A stretch of 64,000 nt of DNA from contig NZ_CP070969.1 in NCBI RefSeq assembly GCF_017086365.1, positions 1,736,001-1,800,000 of the forward strand, in the 5' to 3' direction. This stretch comes from Paenibacillus tianjinensis. GTDB taxonomy: Bacteria; Bacillota; Bacilli; Paenibacillales; Paenibacillaceae. Under the pieces are notes generated by a model, which saw only the letters and a list, made by a program, of their open reading frames with translations, was not told the origin of the DNA and did no database searches. Both the position numbers and the translations under genes were made by a program. Below, piece by piece: positions 9,631-17,782 of the stretch. The stretch's first letter is position 1. Each line of letters begins with the position of its first letter.

Positions 9631-10635
9631 ATGGTATATGTGGCTAGCGATGAACGGTATGAAATTATGCGTTACAACCGCTCGGGCAGATCGGGCCTCA
9701 AGCTTCCGGCCATATCACTGGGACTGTGGCATAACTTCGGCGGGATCGATGCCTATGAGAACGGCCGGGAAATGATTACACGCTCGTTTGATCTTGGCAT
9801 TACCCATTTTGATCTGGCCAATAACTATGGTCCGCCTGCCGGTTCGGCAGAGGATCTATTCGGCAAGGTACTTGCCCGTGATCTTTCCGCCTACCGTGAT
9901 GAAATGGTGATCTCTACAAAGGCGGGATATTATATGTGGCCGGGGCCTTACGGTGACTGGGGATCACGAAAATATATGCTGTCCAGCCTGGATCAGAGCC
10001 TGAAGCGGCTGGGGCTGGACTATGTGGATATTTTTTATTCACACCGTCCGGATCCGCACACCCCGCTTGAAGAGACAATGGGAGCGCTTGATCATGCCGT
10101 ACGTACCGGGAAAGCGCTCTATGTTGGAATATCCAACTATACGGCGGAGCAGACCTTGGAGGCCATCCGGATTCTGAACGGGCTGGGCACGCCGCTGCTG
10201 ATTCATCAGCCGAGATACTCTATGCTCGATCGCTGGATTGAAGGCGGCCTGCAGCAGGTGCTGGAAGAGAACGGGGTCGGCAGTATCGCATTCACTCCGC
10301 TGGCCCAGGGGCTGTTGACGAATAAATACATGAACGGGATTCCCGAGGACTCCAGAGCTGCCGGCCCGTCCACCGCGCTGAGTGAAAGCCGGATCACGCC
10401 GGAGGTGCAGCGCAAAATCCGCGCACTCAATCAGCTGGCCGTCTCACGCGGACAGAGTCTGGCGCAGCTTGCGCTTCAGTGGACGCTCCGCGGCGGTAAG
10501 GTGACCTCGGCGCTGATCGGCGCCAGCCGGGTGACCCAGATTGAAGAGAATATCGCCGCCTTGTCCCACTCTGAATTCTCGCAGGAAGAACTGGACCGGA
10601 TCGAAACGATTCTTAAAACTGAGAGTGAAGCCTGA
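9631..10635 (+). CDS. Aldo/keto reductase, YghZ/L-glyceraldehyde 3-phosphate reductase type
   Basis: This 334-residue TIM-barrel NADPH oxidoreductase has the catalytic tetrad Asp61, Tyr66, Lys97 and His138. The opening segment YNRSGRSGLKLPAISLGLWH is characteristic of the YghZ branch, which reduces L-glyceraldehyde 3-phosphate and related aldehydes, possibly as detoxification. An ATG at 9667 would give the family's usual N-terminus; the ATG at 9631 has the better Shine-Dalgarno context (AGGCAGGGA). It lies 91 bases after the sirtuin gene and may be co-transcribed with it. Confidence 0.88.
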   Translation: MVYVASDERYEIMRYNRSGRSGLKLPAISLGLWHNFGGIDAYENGREMITRSFDLGITHFDLANNYGPPAGSAEDLFGKVLARDLSAYRDEMVISTKAGYYMWPGPYGDWGSRKYMLSSLDQSLKRLGLDYVDIFYSHRPDPHTPLEETMGALDHAVRTGKALYVGISNYTAEQTLEAIRILNGLGTPLLIHQPRYSMLDRWIEGGLQQVLEENGVGSIAFTPLAQGLLTNKYMNGIPEDSRAAGPSTALSESRITPEVQRKIRALNQLAVSRGQSLAQLALQWTLRGGKVTSALIGASRVTQIEENIAALSHSEFSQEELDRIETILKTESEA

Positions 10636-10699
10636 CGGTCTGAACAATTTCTATAAAATGGATAATCAACTTAGTTGTATAGAGTACTAATAAGTACAG

Positions 10700-10742
10700 C
10701 GGGGTAACCCCGGGCAGCCCGTTCCTGAGAAGGAAACGGGCT
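10700..10742. terminator. Tandem hairpins between convergent genes
   Basis: Two consecutive inverted repeats lie between the convergent reductase and AraC genes: a short CGGGG/CCCCG stem (10700-10712) and a longer AGCCCGTT/AACGGGCT stem (10716-10742). Neither has a clear T-run, so the terminator call is tentative. Confidence 0.45.
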
Positions 10743-10824
10743 ATTGCTCTAAATAAAGGTAAAGCTCGAAGAAAAACAAGGGAAACGGCCACTTTATCCG
10801 GGCTAAGTCCAAGATTGTAAAGGT

Positions 10825-11682
10825 CTATTTCTCACCATGCCTCGCAGTGGCCAGGCGGTAGGATGTCGGGGATTGGCTGCAGAAACGCTTGAACTGGCGC
10901 GAGAAGTACAGCGCATCGGTCAGCCCGACAGAAGCGGCAACCTGTTCGACTGACAGCTCCGGACGCTCGCGCAGCAGCTGGCGTGACTTCTCAATGCGCA
11001 GCTTGAGCAGGTAGGTTACAGGCGACAGACCGGTCTCCTGCTTGAAAATCCGCGACAGGTAGGCTCGGTTATAGCCCAGGCTGCCGCACATTTGCTCAAT
11101 GGACACCGGATGGGCATACTGGGAGGCCATGTAGTGGATCATTTGCTTTACGGTGCGTTTGACCTGCGATTCCGCCCCCGCCAGCCGCGAGGAGGAGAGG
11201 TGGCGTTCAGCAGCTTCCCCGATAATCAGATACAGATAACCGAGTGAAGTGAGATGGGCGCTCTCCTTATTGGCATAGAAGGATTGCATCATCCCGGTTA
11301 CAGCTCCGGGGATCACCGTGCCTTCTGCGGTGGTGAGCACCGGCTGCTGCGGCGAAAAGCCGGCCTGCAGCACAAGCTCATCCGCATCTGCTCCGGTAAA
11401 TGCCGCCCAGCGGTAACACCAGGGCTGCTGCTGATCCGAGACGTAGCTGACGAGCTGGCCCGGGTGGATCAGGAAGCAGTCTCCCGGACCCAGCGCGTAT
11501 TTGCGGTGCTCGGTAGTAAAGTGGCCGAAGCCGGATTCGATGAAATGGAGCAGATAATAATCGTAGATCTTCGGACCGGCCTGGTGTACCGGCAGGGTCT
11601 GGCTTTCGCCGGCAAACAGGACATGCAGATTCTGTTTATCATAGTAAACGGGGTTTGAGCCTACGGAATAAGTATGTTCCAC
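10825..11682 (-). CDS. AraC-family regulator, likely of the gal operon
   Basis: This 285-residue protein has an N-terminal cupin-type ligand-binding domain (about 20-150) with the conserved HFI..G.G and L.PGDCFLIHPGQ segments. Its C-terminal AraC DNA-binding domain has two helix-turn-helix units (about 180-280, with YNRAYLSRIFKQETG and DALYFSRQFKRF). The arrangement resembles MsmR/RafR-type sugar regulators. It is transcribed divergently from galK, with a 235-base shared control region, which suggests that it responds to galactose or an alpha-galactoside and controls galKET. That role is inferred from position. Confidence 0.85.
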   Translation of the reverse strand: MEHTYSVGSNPVYYDKQNLHVLFAGESQTLPVHQAGPKIYDYYLLHFIESGFGHFTTEHRKYALGPGDCFLIHPGQLVSYVSDQQQPWCYRWAAFTGADADELVLQAGFSPQQPVLTTAEGTVIPGAVTGMMQSFYANKESAHLTSLGYLYLIIGEAAERHLSSSRLAGAESQVKRTVKQMIHYMASQYAHPVSIEQMCGSLGYNRAYLSRIFKQETGLSPVTYLLKLRIEKSRQLLRERPELSVEQVAASVGLTDALYFSRQFKRFCSQSPTSYRLATARHGEK

Positions 11683-11701
11683 ACTGACAGATCCTTTCCT
11701 T

Positions 11702-11716
11702 AAGTTAACGCTATCA
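11702..11716 (-). promoter_or_regulatory. Weak cre-like site in front of the AraC gene
   Basis: Agrees with WTGNAANCGNWNNCW except at two positions and shares the CGCTATCA half with the site at 7134-7148. It lies between the candidate promoter and the start codon of the AraC gene, where CcpA could block transcription. Confidence 0.28.
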
Positions 11717-11768
11717 ATGCCCTGTATGCGGGCGGAGGGGGAGAATGCTGCTTATCCGGCCTTTACAA

Positions 11769-11797
11769 AGTATAACGCGCTAAGTCACATTTATCCA
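11769..11797 (-). promoter_or_regulatory. Candidate promoter of the AraC regulator
   Basis: On the minus strand, TGGATA, a 17-base spacer and TATACT lie about 90 bases upstream of the start codon. Confidence 0.45.
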
Positions 11798-11818
11798 TAC
11801 ATTACACACATGATTGCA

Positions 11819-11848
11819 TTATCAGGGCAAGTCTGATTTTATTATAAT
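11819..11848 (+). promoter_or_regulatory. Candidate promoter of galKET
   Basis: A perfect TATAAT at 11843-11848 is paired with a poor -35 (TTATCA, 18-base spacer). A strong -10 with a weak -35 fits a promoter needing an activator such as the divergent AraC protein. Confidence 0.5.
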
Positions 11849-11917
11849 GTAAGCATAAAGAACGCATTAATATTCCAGCAAGCCAAGTGAAAACAGCGAA
11901 AGGATGGAGTGGCATTA

Positions 11918-13096
11918 ATGAGCATACAGGAACTTAACAGCAAATTTATTGAGAAGTACGGCGAAAGCACCGAGGAGGCGCGGGTATTTTATGCTCCGGG
12001 ACGTGTAAATCTTATCGGAGAGCATCTGGATTACAACGGCGGTTACGTGTTCCCGGCAGCACTGGACTTCGGCACCACCCTGATCGTGCGTCCGCGTACC
12101 GACGGTAAGGTTCGGTTCGCTTCCACGAACTTCCCTTATGAAGCTACTATCGACTACAGTGAAATCGGCAAAGCCAAAACCGGGGAATGGGTGGATTATC
12201 CAGTCGGTGTTCTGGTTGAGCTGGCGAAGAAAGATCTTCCGCTCACCGGCGGCTACGATCTGCTGTTCCACGGCGATATTCCGAACGGGTCCGGCCTTTC
12301 CTCCTCGGCTTCCATCGAAGTCGTGACCGGCTATGCCTTCCTGTCGCTGCTGGGCGGAGATACGGATACTGTAGAGATTGCCCTGTTGTCCCAGCGCGCA
12401 GAGAATCAATACGTGGGTGTCAACTCGGGGATCATGGATCAGTTCGCAGTAGCCAACGGCAAACGCGACCACGCCATTCTCCTGATGTGCGACACGCTGG
12501 AATACAGCCTGGTACCATTTGCAACCGGCGCCTATAAGCTGGTAATCGGCAATACGAACAAGAAGAGAGGACTTGTGGATTCCAAGTACAACGAGCGCCG
12601 CAGCCAATGCGATGAAGCGCTGGCCATCCTCAAGCAGGAAGTACCTTCCCTGTCCTATCTGGCAGAGCTTAAACCTGAGCAATTCGAGCTCCATCAGGAT
12701 AAAATTGCTGACGAGACCGTCAGACGCCGTGCCCGCCATGTTGTGGAAGAGAACCAGCGTGTGCTTGACTCTGTGGAGGTGCTGAAGAACAACGACCTGA
12801 AGCAGTTCGGCCTGTTCATGAATGACTCCCACATTTCGCTCCGCGATCTGTATGAAGTGAGCTGCGAGGAGCTGGATGTTATGGTTGAAGAAGCACAGCG
12901 TATTCCCGGCACCCTCGGTTCCCGGATGACCGGAGCAGGGTTTGGCGGATGTACAGTCTCGCTGGTTCATGAAGATGATGTGGAACGCTTTATCCGTGAA
13001 GTAGGCGAAGCTTATACAGCAAGAACCGGTCTTACCGGCGAATTCTATGTATGCGGCATCGGCAACGGTGTAGAAGAACTAGAAGGAGTGAAATAA
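11918..13096 (+). CDS. galK: Galactokinase
   Basis: This 392-residue GHMP kinase phosphorylates D-galactose to galactose 1-phosphate. The galactokinase signature GRVNLIGEHLDY (28-39), the GHMP ATP-binding segment NGSGLSSSAS, the catalytic-Asp segment VNSGIMDQF and the C-terminal GAGFGGC motif are all present. ATG 11918 is preferred to an in-frame GTG at 11909 because AGGATGGAG lies 8 bases upstream of the ATG. It is the first gene of galK-galE-galT; galE starts one base after its stop codon, so translation is probably coupled. Confidence 0.97.
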   Translation: MSIQELNSKFIEKYGESTEEARVFYAPGRVNLIGEHLDYNGGYVFPAALDFGTTLIVRPRTDGKVRFASTNFPYEATIDYSEIGKAKTGEWVDYPVGVLVELAKKDLPLTGGYDLLFHGDIPNGSGLSSSASIEVVTGYAFLSLLGGDTDTVEIALLSQRAENQYVGVNSGIMDQFAVANGKRDHAILLMCDTLEYSLVPFATGAYKLVIGNTNKKRGLVDSKYNERRSQCDEALAILKQEVPSLSYLAELKPEQFELHQDKIADETVRRRARHVVEENQRVLDSVEVLKNNDLKQFGLFMNDSHISLRDLYEVSCEELDVMVEEAQRIPGTLGSRMTGAGFGGCTVSLVHEDDVERFIREVGEAYTARTGLTGEFYVCGIGNGVEELEGVK

Positions 13097-13097
13097 G

Positions 13098-14084
13098 ATG
13101 GCGATTCTAGTAACAGGCGGAGCAGGGTATATCGGATCTCATACAGTGGCGGAGCTGCTGGACCGGGGTGAGGAAGTTGTTGTTATCGACAATCTGCTGA
13201 CAGGGCACCGTGAGGCGCTGCTGGGCGGCAAGCTGTATGAGGGCGATCTGCGCGATAAGGAGCTGCTGGCGAAGCTGTTCTCCGAGAACAAGATTGAAGC
13301 GGTAATTCATTTTGCCGCCAGCTCGCTGGTCGGTGAGAGCATGAAGGACCCGGTTAAATACTACGATAACAATGTGTACGGCACCCAATGTCTGCTGGAA
13401 GCCATGCAGCATGCCGGTGTGGACAAAATCGTCTTCTCCTCGACGGCGGCGACCTACGGCGAACCGGAAAAGGTGCCTATTGAGGAAAGCGACCGCACAG
13501 AGCCGGCGAATGTATACGGTGAAACCAAGCTGACCATGGAGCGCATGATGGCCTGGTTCGACAAAGTACTAGGCATCAAATATGTCGCACTCCGCTACTT
13601 TAACGCTGCTGGCGCACATAGCAGCGGCAAAATCGGCGAAGACCACCGTCCGGAGAGCCATCTGGTTCCGCTGGTACTGCAAACAGCACTTGGCCAGCGC
13701 GAGAGTATTGCTGTCTTCGGAGATGACTATCCGACGGAGGACGGAACCTGTGTACGCGACTACATCCATGTCAGCGACCTGGCTGATGCCCATATCCGCG
13801 CGGTAACCTATCTGCGCAGCGGCAGCGCCAGCAATATTTTCAACCTTGGTAACGGTCTAGGCTTCTCGGTGAAGCAAGTGATTGAAGCTGCCAAGAAGGT
13901 AACAGGCCGGGATATTCCAGTTGTTGTCCAGGAGCGCCGCGCCGGTGACCCGGCGGTGCTGGTAGCTTCCTCGGCTAAAGCGCGTTCGGTACTCGGCTGG
14001 AATCCGCAGCGTGCAGACATCGAAGATATCATTCAGAGCGCCTGGAACTGGCATTCTGCGAACCCGCAGGGTTACGGAGAATAA
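13098..14084 (+). CDS. galE: UDP-glucose 4-epimerase
   Basis: This 328-residue extended short-chain dehydrogenase interconverts UDP-galactose and UDP-glucose with bound NAD. The Rossmann motif GGAGYIGS is at 7-14, and the catalytic pair is Tyr140-x3-Lys144 with the SST segment near 115. An AAGGAGTG site inside the end of galK serves its ATG. Length and motifs are complete. It supplies UDP-glucose for the GalT reaction and UDP-galactose for wall polymers. Confidence 0.96.
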   Translation: MAILVTGGAGYIGSHTVAELLDRGEEVVVIDNLLTGHREALLGGKLYEGDLRDKELLAKLFSENKIEAVIHFAASSLVGESMKDPVKYYDNNVYGTQCLLEAMQHAGVDKIVFSSTAATYGEPEKVPIEESDRTEPANVYGETKLTMERMMAWFDKVLGIKYVALRYFNAAGAHSSGKIGEDHRPESHLVPLVLQTALGQRESIAVFGDDYPTEDGTCVRDYIHVSDLADAHIRAVTYLRSGSASNIFNLGNGLGFSVKQVIEAAKKVTGRDIPVVVQERRAGDPAVLVASSAKARSVLGWNPQRADIEDIIQSAWNWHSANPQGYGE

Positions 14085-14122
14085 TACACAGATTACGCTA
14101 GACCACATGAAGGAGAATTAAC

Positions 14123-15703
14123 ATGCCTAACGTTAACCATGCCGCTCCCGCCGGACAGCAGGCCTTGTATGCGATCGAACAGCTTGTCCTGTTCGCTTCG
14201 CACCACCAGCTGATCCAGCCGGCGGATGTCGATTACAGCCGCAATGAATTGCTCGACCAGTTCGGATTCAGCGAGCCTTATGCTCTGGAGTTCAACGAAG
14301 CTCCGCTGACCAGCCCGCAGGCTCCACTTGATGTGCTGATTGATTACGGCTTCGAAACCGGGATTATTCCGGAGAACACCGATACGTACCGCGATCTGCT
14401 GGATGCCAAAATCATGGGACTGCTGATGGCTCGGCCTTCGGAGGTGAACGCCGAGTTCTACAGGCTTACTGCCGAGCAGGGCATAACTGCGGCTACAGAC
14501 CGCTTCTATAAGCTGAGCATCGATTCCAACTATATTCGGATGGACCGTGTCGCTAAGAATGTCTACTGGCTGCAGGATTCGCCGTACGGTGACATTGAGA
14601 TGACGATCAATCTGTCTAAGCCGGAGAAAAGTCCAAAGGAAATCGCCATGGCCCGGCTGCTGCCGCCGCCGGTCTATCCGAAATGCCAGCTCTGCCGCGA
14701 GAATGTCGGTTATGCCGGCCGGGTTAATCACCCGCCGCGTCAGAACCTGCGCATTATTCCGATGGAGCTGAACAACGAGAAATGGTTCTTCCAGTATTCA
14801 CCGTATGTGTACTATAACGAGCATTGCATCGTCTTCCATCATGATCATGTGCCGATGAAGCTGACCAAGGATACGCTGAAACGGCTGCTCTCCTTTGTAG
14901 AGTCTTTCCCGCATTATTTCATCGGATCCAACGCGGATCTGCCTATAGTAGGCGGGTCGATCCTGACCCACGATCATTTCCAGGGCGGACGGCATACCTT
15001 CCCGATCCAGAAAGCGCCGAAGGAGGACAGCTTCACTCACGCCTCTTATCCTGGGGTAAGCCTAAGCATCGTCAAATGGCCGATGTCGGTACTGCGTCTG
15101 CATGGGGAAGACCCGACAGTGCTTCTGGAATGCGGAAATGCACTGTATGAAGCCTGGCAGGGCTACAGTGACCGGGAAGCTGATGTGCTGGCGTTCAGTG
15201 ACGTAGAAGGAGTGCAGACTCCGCATAATACGGTTACTCCTATTGTGCGCCGTGCAGAGGATGGAGGCTTCGAGATGGATCTGGTGCTGCGCAACAACCG
15301 GACCAGCGAGGAGTATCCTGAAGGGATCTTCCACCCGCACCGGGAGATGCACCATATCAAGAAGGAGAACATCGGCCTGATTGAGGTAATGGGGCTGGCG
15401 ATTCTGCCGGGACGCCTGAAGGAAGAGCTTGATGCGGTTGCCGGGATTCTTGCCGGAGATCAGGCGCTGCAGCGGGCAGTGAAGAATGAAGAAGGCCACG
15501 CACTGGCACTGCATGCCTCCTGGATCGATGAGCTTGTGGAACGCTTCGGCACGGGACTTGACCGTGAGGAAGCGGTTAAGGTTGTACAGAATGAGGTGGG
15601 CATCAAGTTCACGCATATTCTGGAGCATGCCGGAGTATACAAACGGACACCGGAAGGACAGGCAGCCTTCCGCCGGTTCGTCCAAAGCTTCGGTGCAGTA
15701 TAA
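14123..15703 (+). CDS. galT: UDP-glucose-hexose-1-phosphate uridylyltransferase (Firmicute type)
   Basis: This 526-residue protein exchanges uridylyl groups between UDP-glucose and galactose 1-phosphate, completing the Leloir pathway. Its length and sequence fit the long GalT type found in lactobacilli and bacilli rather than the shorter E. coli type. Histidine-rich segments HDHFQGGRH (from residue 283) and HREMHHIKKENIGLIEVMG are seen in this family. AAGGAG precedes the ATG, 38 bases after galE. A terminator closes the operon. Confidence 0.95.
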   Translation: MPNVNHAAPAGQQALYAIEQLVLFASHHQLIQPADVDYSRNELLDQFGFSEPYALEFNEAPLTSPQAPLDVLIDYGFETGIIPENTDTYRDLLDAKIMGLLMARPSEVNAEFYRLTAEQGITAATDRFYKLSIDSNYIRMDRVAKNVYWLQDSPYGDIEMTINLSKPEKSPKEIAMARLLPPPVYPKCQLCRENVGYAGRVNHPPRQNLRIIPMELNNEKWFFQYSPYVYYNEHCIVFHHDHVPMKLTKDTLKRLLSFVESFPHYFIGSNADLPIVGGSILTHDHFQGGRHTFPIQKAPKEDSFTHASYPGVSLSIVKWPMSVLRLHGEDPTVLLECGNALYEAWQGYSDREADVLAFSDVEGVQTPHNTVTPIVRRAEDGGFEMDLVLRNNRTSEEYPEGIFHPHREMHHIKKENIGLIEVMGLAILPGRLKEELDAVAGILAGDQALQRAVKNEEGHALALHASWIDELVERFGTGLDREEAVKVVQNEVGIKFTHILEHAGVYKRTPEGQAAFRRFVQSFGAV

Positions 15704-15727
15704 ATAAGAAGTACAAACTACTGATGG

Positions 15728-15762
15728 AATGTCCCGGCCCTTGCGGCTCGGGGCATTTCTTA
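15728..15762 (+). terminator. Terminator of galKET
   Basis: A 10-bp stem with two G-T pairs (15728-15737 with 15748-15757), a 10-nt loop and a T-rich tail, 25 bases after galT. Confidence 0.8.
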
Positions 15763-15790
15763 TATGCCAGAGGAAGATTGCTGCCCCGAT

Positions 15791-15819
15791 TTGTATGCGG
15801 CCCGCCGGAGGTCTATAAT
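15791..15819 (+). promoter_or_regulatory. Promoter of the alcohol dehydrogenase gene
   Basis: TTGTAT, a 17-base spacer and a perfect TATAAT, 42 bases before the ATG. Confidence 0.75.
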
Positions 15820-15860
15820 ATACTATTGCATCCTATTATCTAAACTACGGAGGTACACAT

Positions 15861-17024
15861 ATGCGTAAATTTGATTTTTATAACCCTACCAAGCTGATAT
15901 TTGGACAAGGAACCTTGCAGGCGCTGCAAACGGAAGTGCCGAAATACGGTAAAAATGTACTGCTGATGTACGGGGGCGGCAGCATCAAACGCAGCGGTCT
16001 CTATGATAATGTGCTTGCAGAGCTGAAGGCAATCGGAGCGGTCGTTACAGAATTGGCCGGAGTTGAACCGAATCCGCGCTTGTCCACTGTACATAAAGGC
16101 GTGGAACTGTGCCGTGAGCACAATATTGAGCTGATTCTTGCTGTCGGAGGCGGAAGCGTGCTGGACTGCGCCAAAGCTGTAGCAGTAGGAGCGAAATATG
16201 AAGGCGACATGTGGGACTTTGTAGAACGTAAGGCCGCTCCGCAGGGCGCACTGCCGCTGGGCACGGTGCTGACAATGGCAGCGACGGGTTCGGAAATGAA
16301 CAACGGTTCAGTAATCACAAATGAAGTCACCAAGGAGAAAATGGGCTGGGGCAGTGTACATGCTTACCCGGCATTCTCTATTCTTGATCCCGAGAATACC
16401 TTCTCTCTGCCGCGTGACCAAACCGTCTATGGCATGGTGGACATCATGTCCCATACGCTGGAGCATTATTTCCACACCGACGGCAATACGCCGCTGCAGG
16501 ACGGCTTCTGTGAGACGCTGCTGCGCACCGTCATTGAAACGGCTCCGAAGCTGATCGAGGATCTGAACAATTATGAGCTGCGTGAAACGATCATGTACTG
16601 CGGAACGATGGCGCTGAACGGTATGGTGAGCATGGGCTTCGCCGGTGACTGGGCTACGCATAACATTGAGCATGCCGTCTCAGCAGTATATGATATACCG
16701 CATGGCGGAGGATTGGCGATTCTTTTCCCGCAGTGGATGAAGTACAATCTCAGTACGAATCCTGCCCGCTTCCGCCAGCTTGCGGTGAACGTATTCGGAA
16801 TTGATCCTTCCGGCAAAACGGATGAAGAAGCAGGACTGGAGGGAATTGAAGCCCTGCGCAGCTTCTGGGATTCCATCGGCGCTCCGAAGACGCTCGGTGA
16901 TTATAACATCGATGACAGCGAAATCGGCAGCATGGCCGATAAAGCCGTGCGGTTCGGGCCTTTCGGCAACTTCCGCAAGCTGCAGCGCGAGGATGTTGTG
17001 GAAATTTACAAAATGGCGCTATAA
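15861..17024 (+). CDS. Iron-containing alcohol dehydrogenase (YugJ/BdhA type)
   Basis: This 387-residue type III alcohol dehydrogenase reduces aldehydes to alcohols with NAD(P)H. The nucleotide-binding GGGS motif lies near residue 95, and the metal ligands are Asp194, His198, His267 and His281, matching butanol dehydrogenases. His271 and the [12 protein letters not shown] segment are also typical. An ACGGAGG site precedes the ATG. It has its own promoter and terminator. The physiological substrate is unknown; a fermentative or aldehyde-detoxifying role is likely. Confidence 0.93.
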   Translation: MRKFDFYNPTKLIFGQGTLQALQTEVPKYGKNVLLMYGGGSIKRSGLYDNVLAELKAIGAVVTELAGVEPNPRLSTVHKGVELCREHNIELILAVGGGSVLDCAKAVAVGAKYEGDMWDFVERKAAPQGALPLGTVLTMAATGSEMNNGSVITNEVTKEKMGWGSVHAYPAFSILDPENTFSLPRDQTVYGMVDIMSHTLEHYFHTDGNTPLQDGFCETLLRTVIETAPKLIEDLNNYELRETIMYCGTMALNGMVSMGFAGDWATHNIEHAVSAVYDIPHGGGLAILFPQWMKYNLSTNPARFRQLAVNVFGIDPSGKTDEEAGLEGIEALRSFWDSIGAPKTLGDYNIDDSEIGSMADKAVRFGPFGNFRKLQREDVVEIYKMAL

Positions 17025-17069
17025 GAGCTGGAGACTTTTTTCGGCCAATAGCGGCTCATAATATCAAGG

Positions 17070-17105
17070 CAAGCCGTTCCGTAAAAGGAGCGGCTTGTTT
17101 TTTTT
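17070..17105 (+). terminator. Terminator of the alcohol dehydrogenase gene
   Basis: An 11-bp stem (17070-17080 with 17087-17097), a 6-nt loop and eight T. Confidence 0.93.
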
Positions 17106-17171
17106 GGCCATGAAAATTTCAGGATTCCATCTTGCCAAAAGATCCAATAATGAGATATTAATCCAACTTTG

Positions 17172-17198
17172 TGAAACCAAGGACATGGTTTGAGCGTT
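17172..17198 (+). promoter_or_regulatory. ECF (SigW-like) promoter of the NfeD-flotillin operon
   Basis: TGAAAC and CGTT are separated by 17 bases, close to the Bacillus SigW consensus (TGAAAC, 16 bases, CGTA). The homologous B. subtilis yuaF-floT operon is known to be SigW-controlled. Confidence 0.6.
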
Positions 17199-17245
17199 TA
17201 TACTAGTATGACAGTCCGTATCTACAAGACGGGAGGGGGATGTTG

Positions 17246-17782
17246 ATGCAAACGCTGTATTTGGGCTGTTTGACGCTGGGCGTAATTTTTGCGTTGGTCA
17301 GTGTGCTGGTGGGGGATCTGATCGGGGGTACTTTGCACGGGATTTTTGATTTCGTCTCGTTTGATTTCCTGAATCCTGCGGTGCTGACAGGAGCAGTTAC
17401 GGTATTCGGAGGAGCAGGAATCCTGCTTACGCGCTACAGCGGGCTGGAAGATGGTGCTGTTCTTGCCTTGGCATTGCTGATAGCGGCGTTTATGGCGGTG
17501 GTCCTGTATCTCGCAGTGATCAAGCCGATGGATAAAAGCGAGATGTCCACGGGCTTCTCTATGAATGATCTGCCCGGTAAGATAGGTGAAATCACGGTCC
17601 CGGTTCCGGCGGCAGGCTATGGGGAGATCATGGTGAAGTTTGGCGCGGGCAACAGTCTGCACACGGCGGCGAGCTTCGAACACCAGCCCCTTCCTGCCGG
17701 GATTAAGGTAGTTGTTGTGGAGGTCCGTGAAGGCGTTGCACTTGTATCAGAATTTGAAGAGAGAAAAGGAGCGGATATGTAA
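17246..17782 (+). CDS. NfeD-like membrane protein (YuaF type)
   Basis: This protein of about 178 residues has three hydrophobic helices in its first 95 residues, followed by a small beta-rich (OB-fold) domain containing the GKIGEITVPV and GIKVVVVEVREGVALV segments. ATG 17246 is preferred to ATG 17240 because the GGAGGGGG site abuts the latter. NfeD proteins of this type are partners of flotillins and help organise membrane microdomains under membrane stress. Its stop codon overlaps the floT start by one base. Confidence 0.87.
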   Translation: MQTLYLGCLTLGVIFALVSVLVGDLIGGTLHGIFDFVSFDFLNPAVLTGAVTVFGGAGILLTRYSGLEDGAVLALALLIAAFMAVVLYLAVIKPMDKSEMSTGFSMNDLPGKIGEITVPVPAAGYGEIMVKFGAGNSLHTAASFEHQPLPAGIKVVVVEVREGVALVSEFEERKGADM

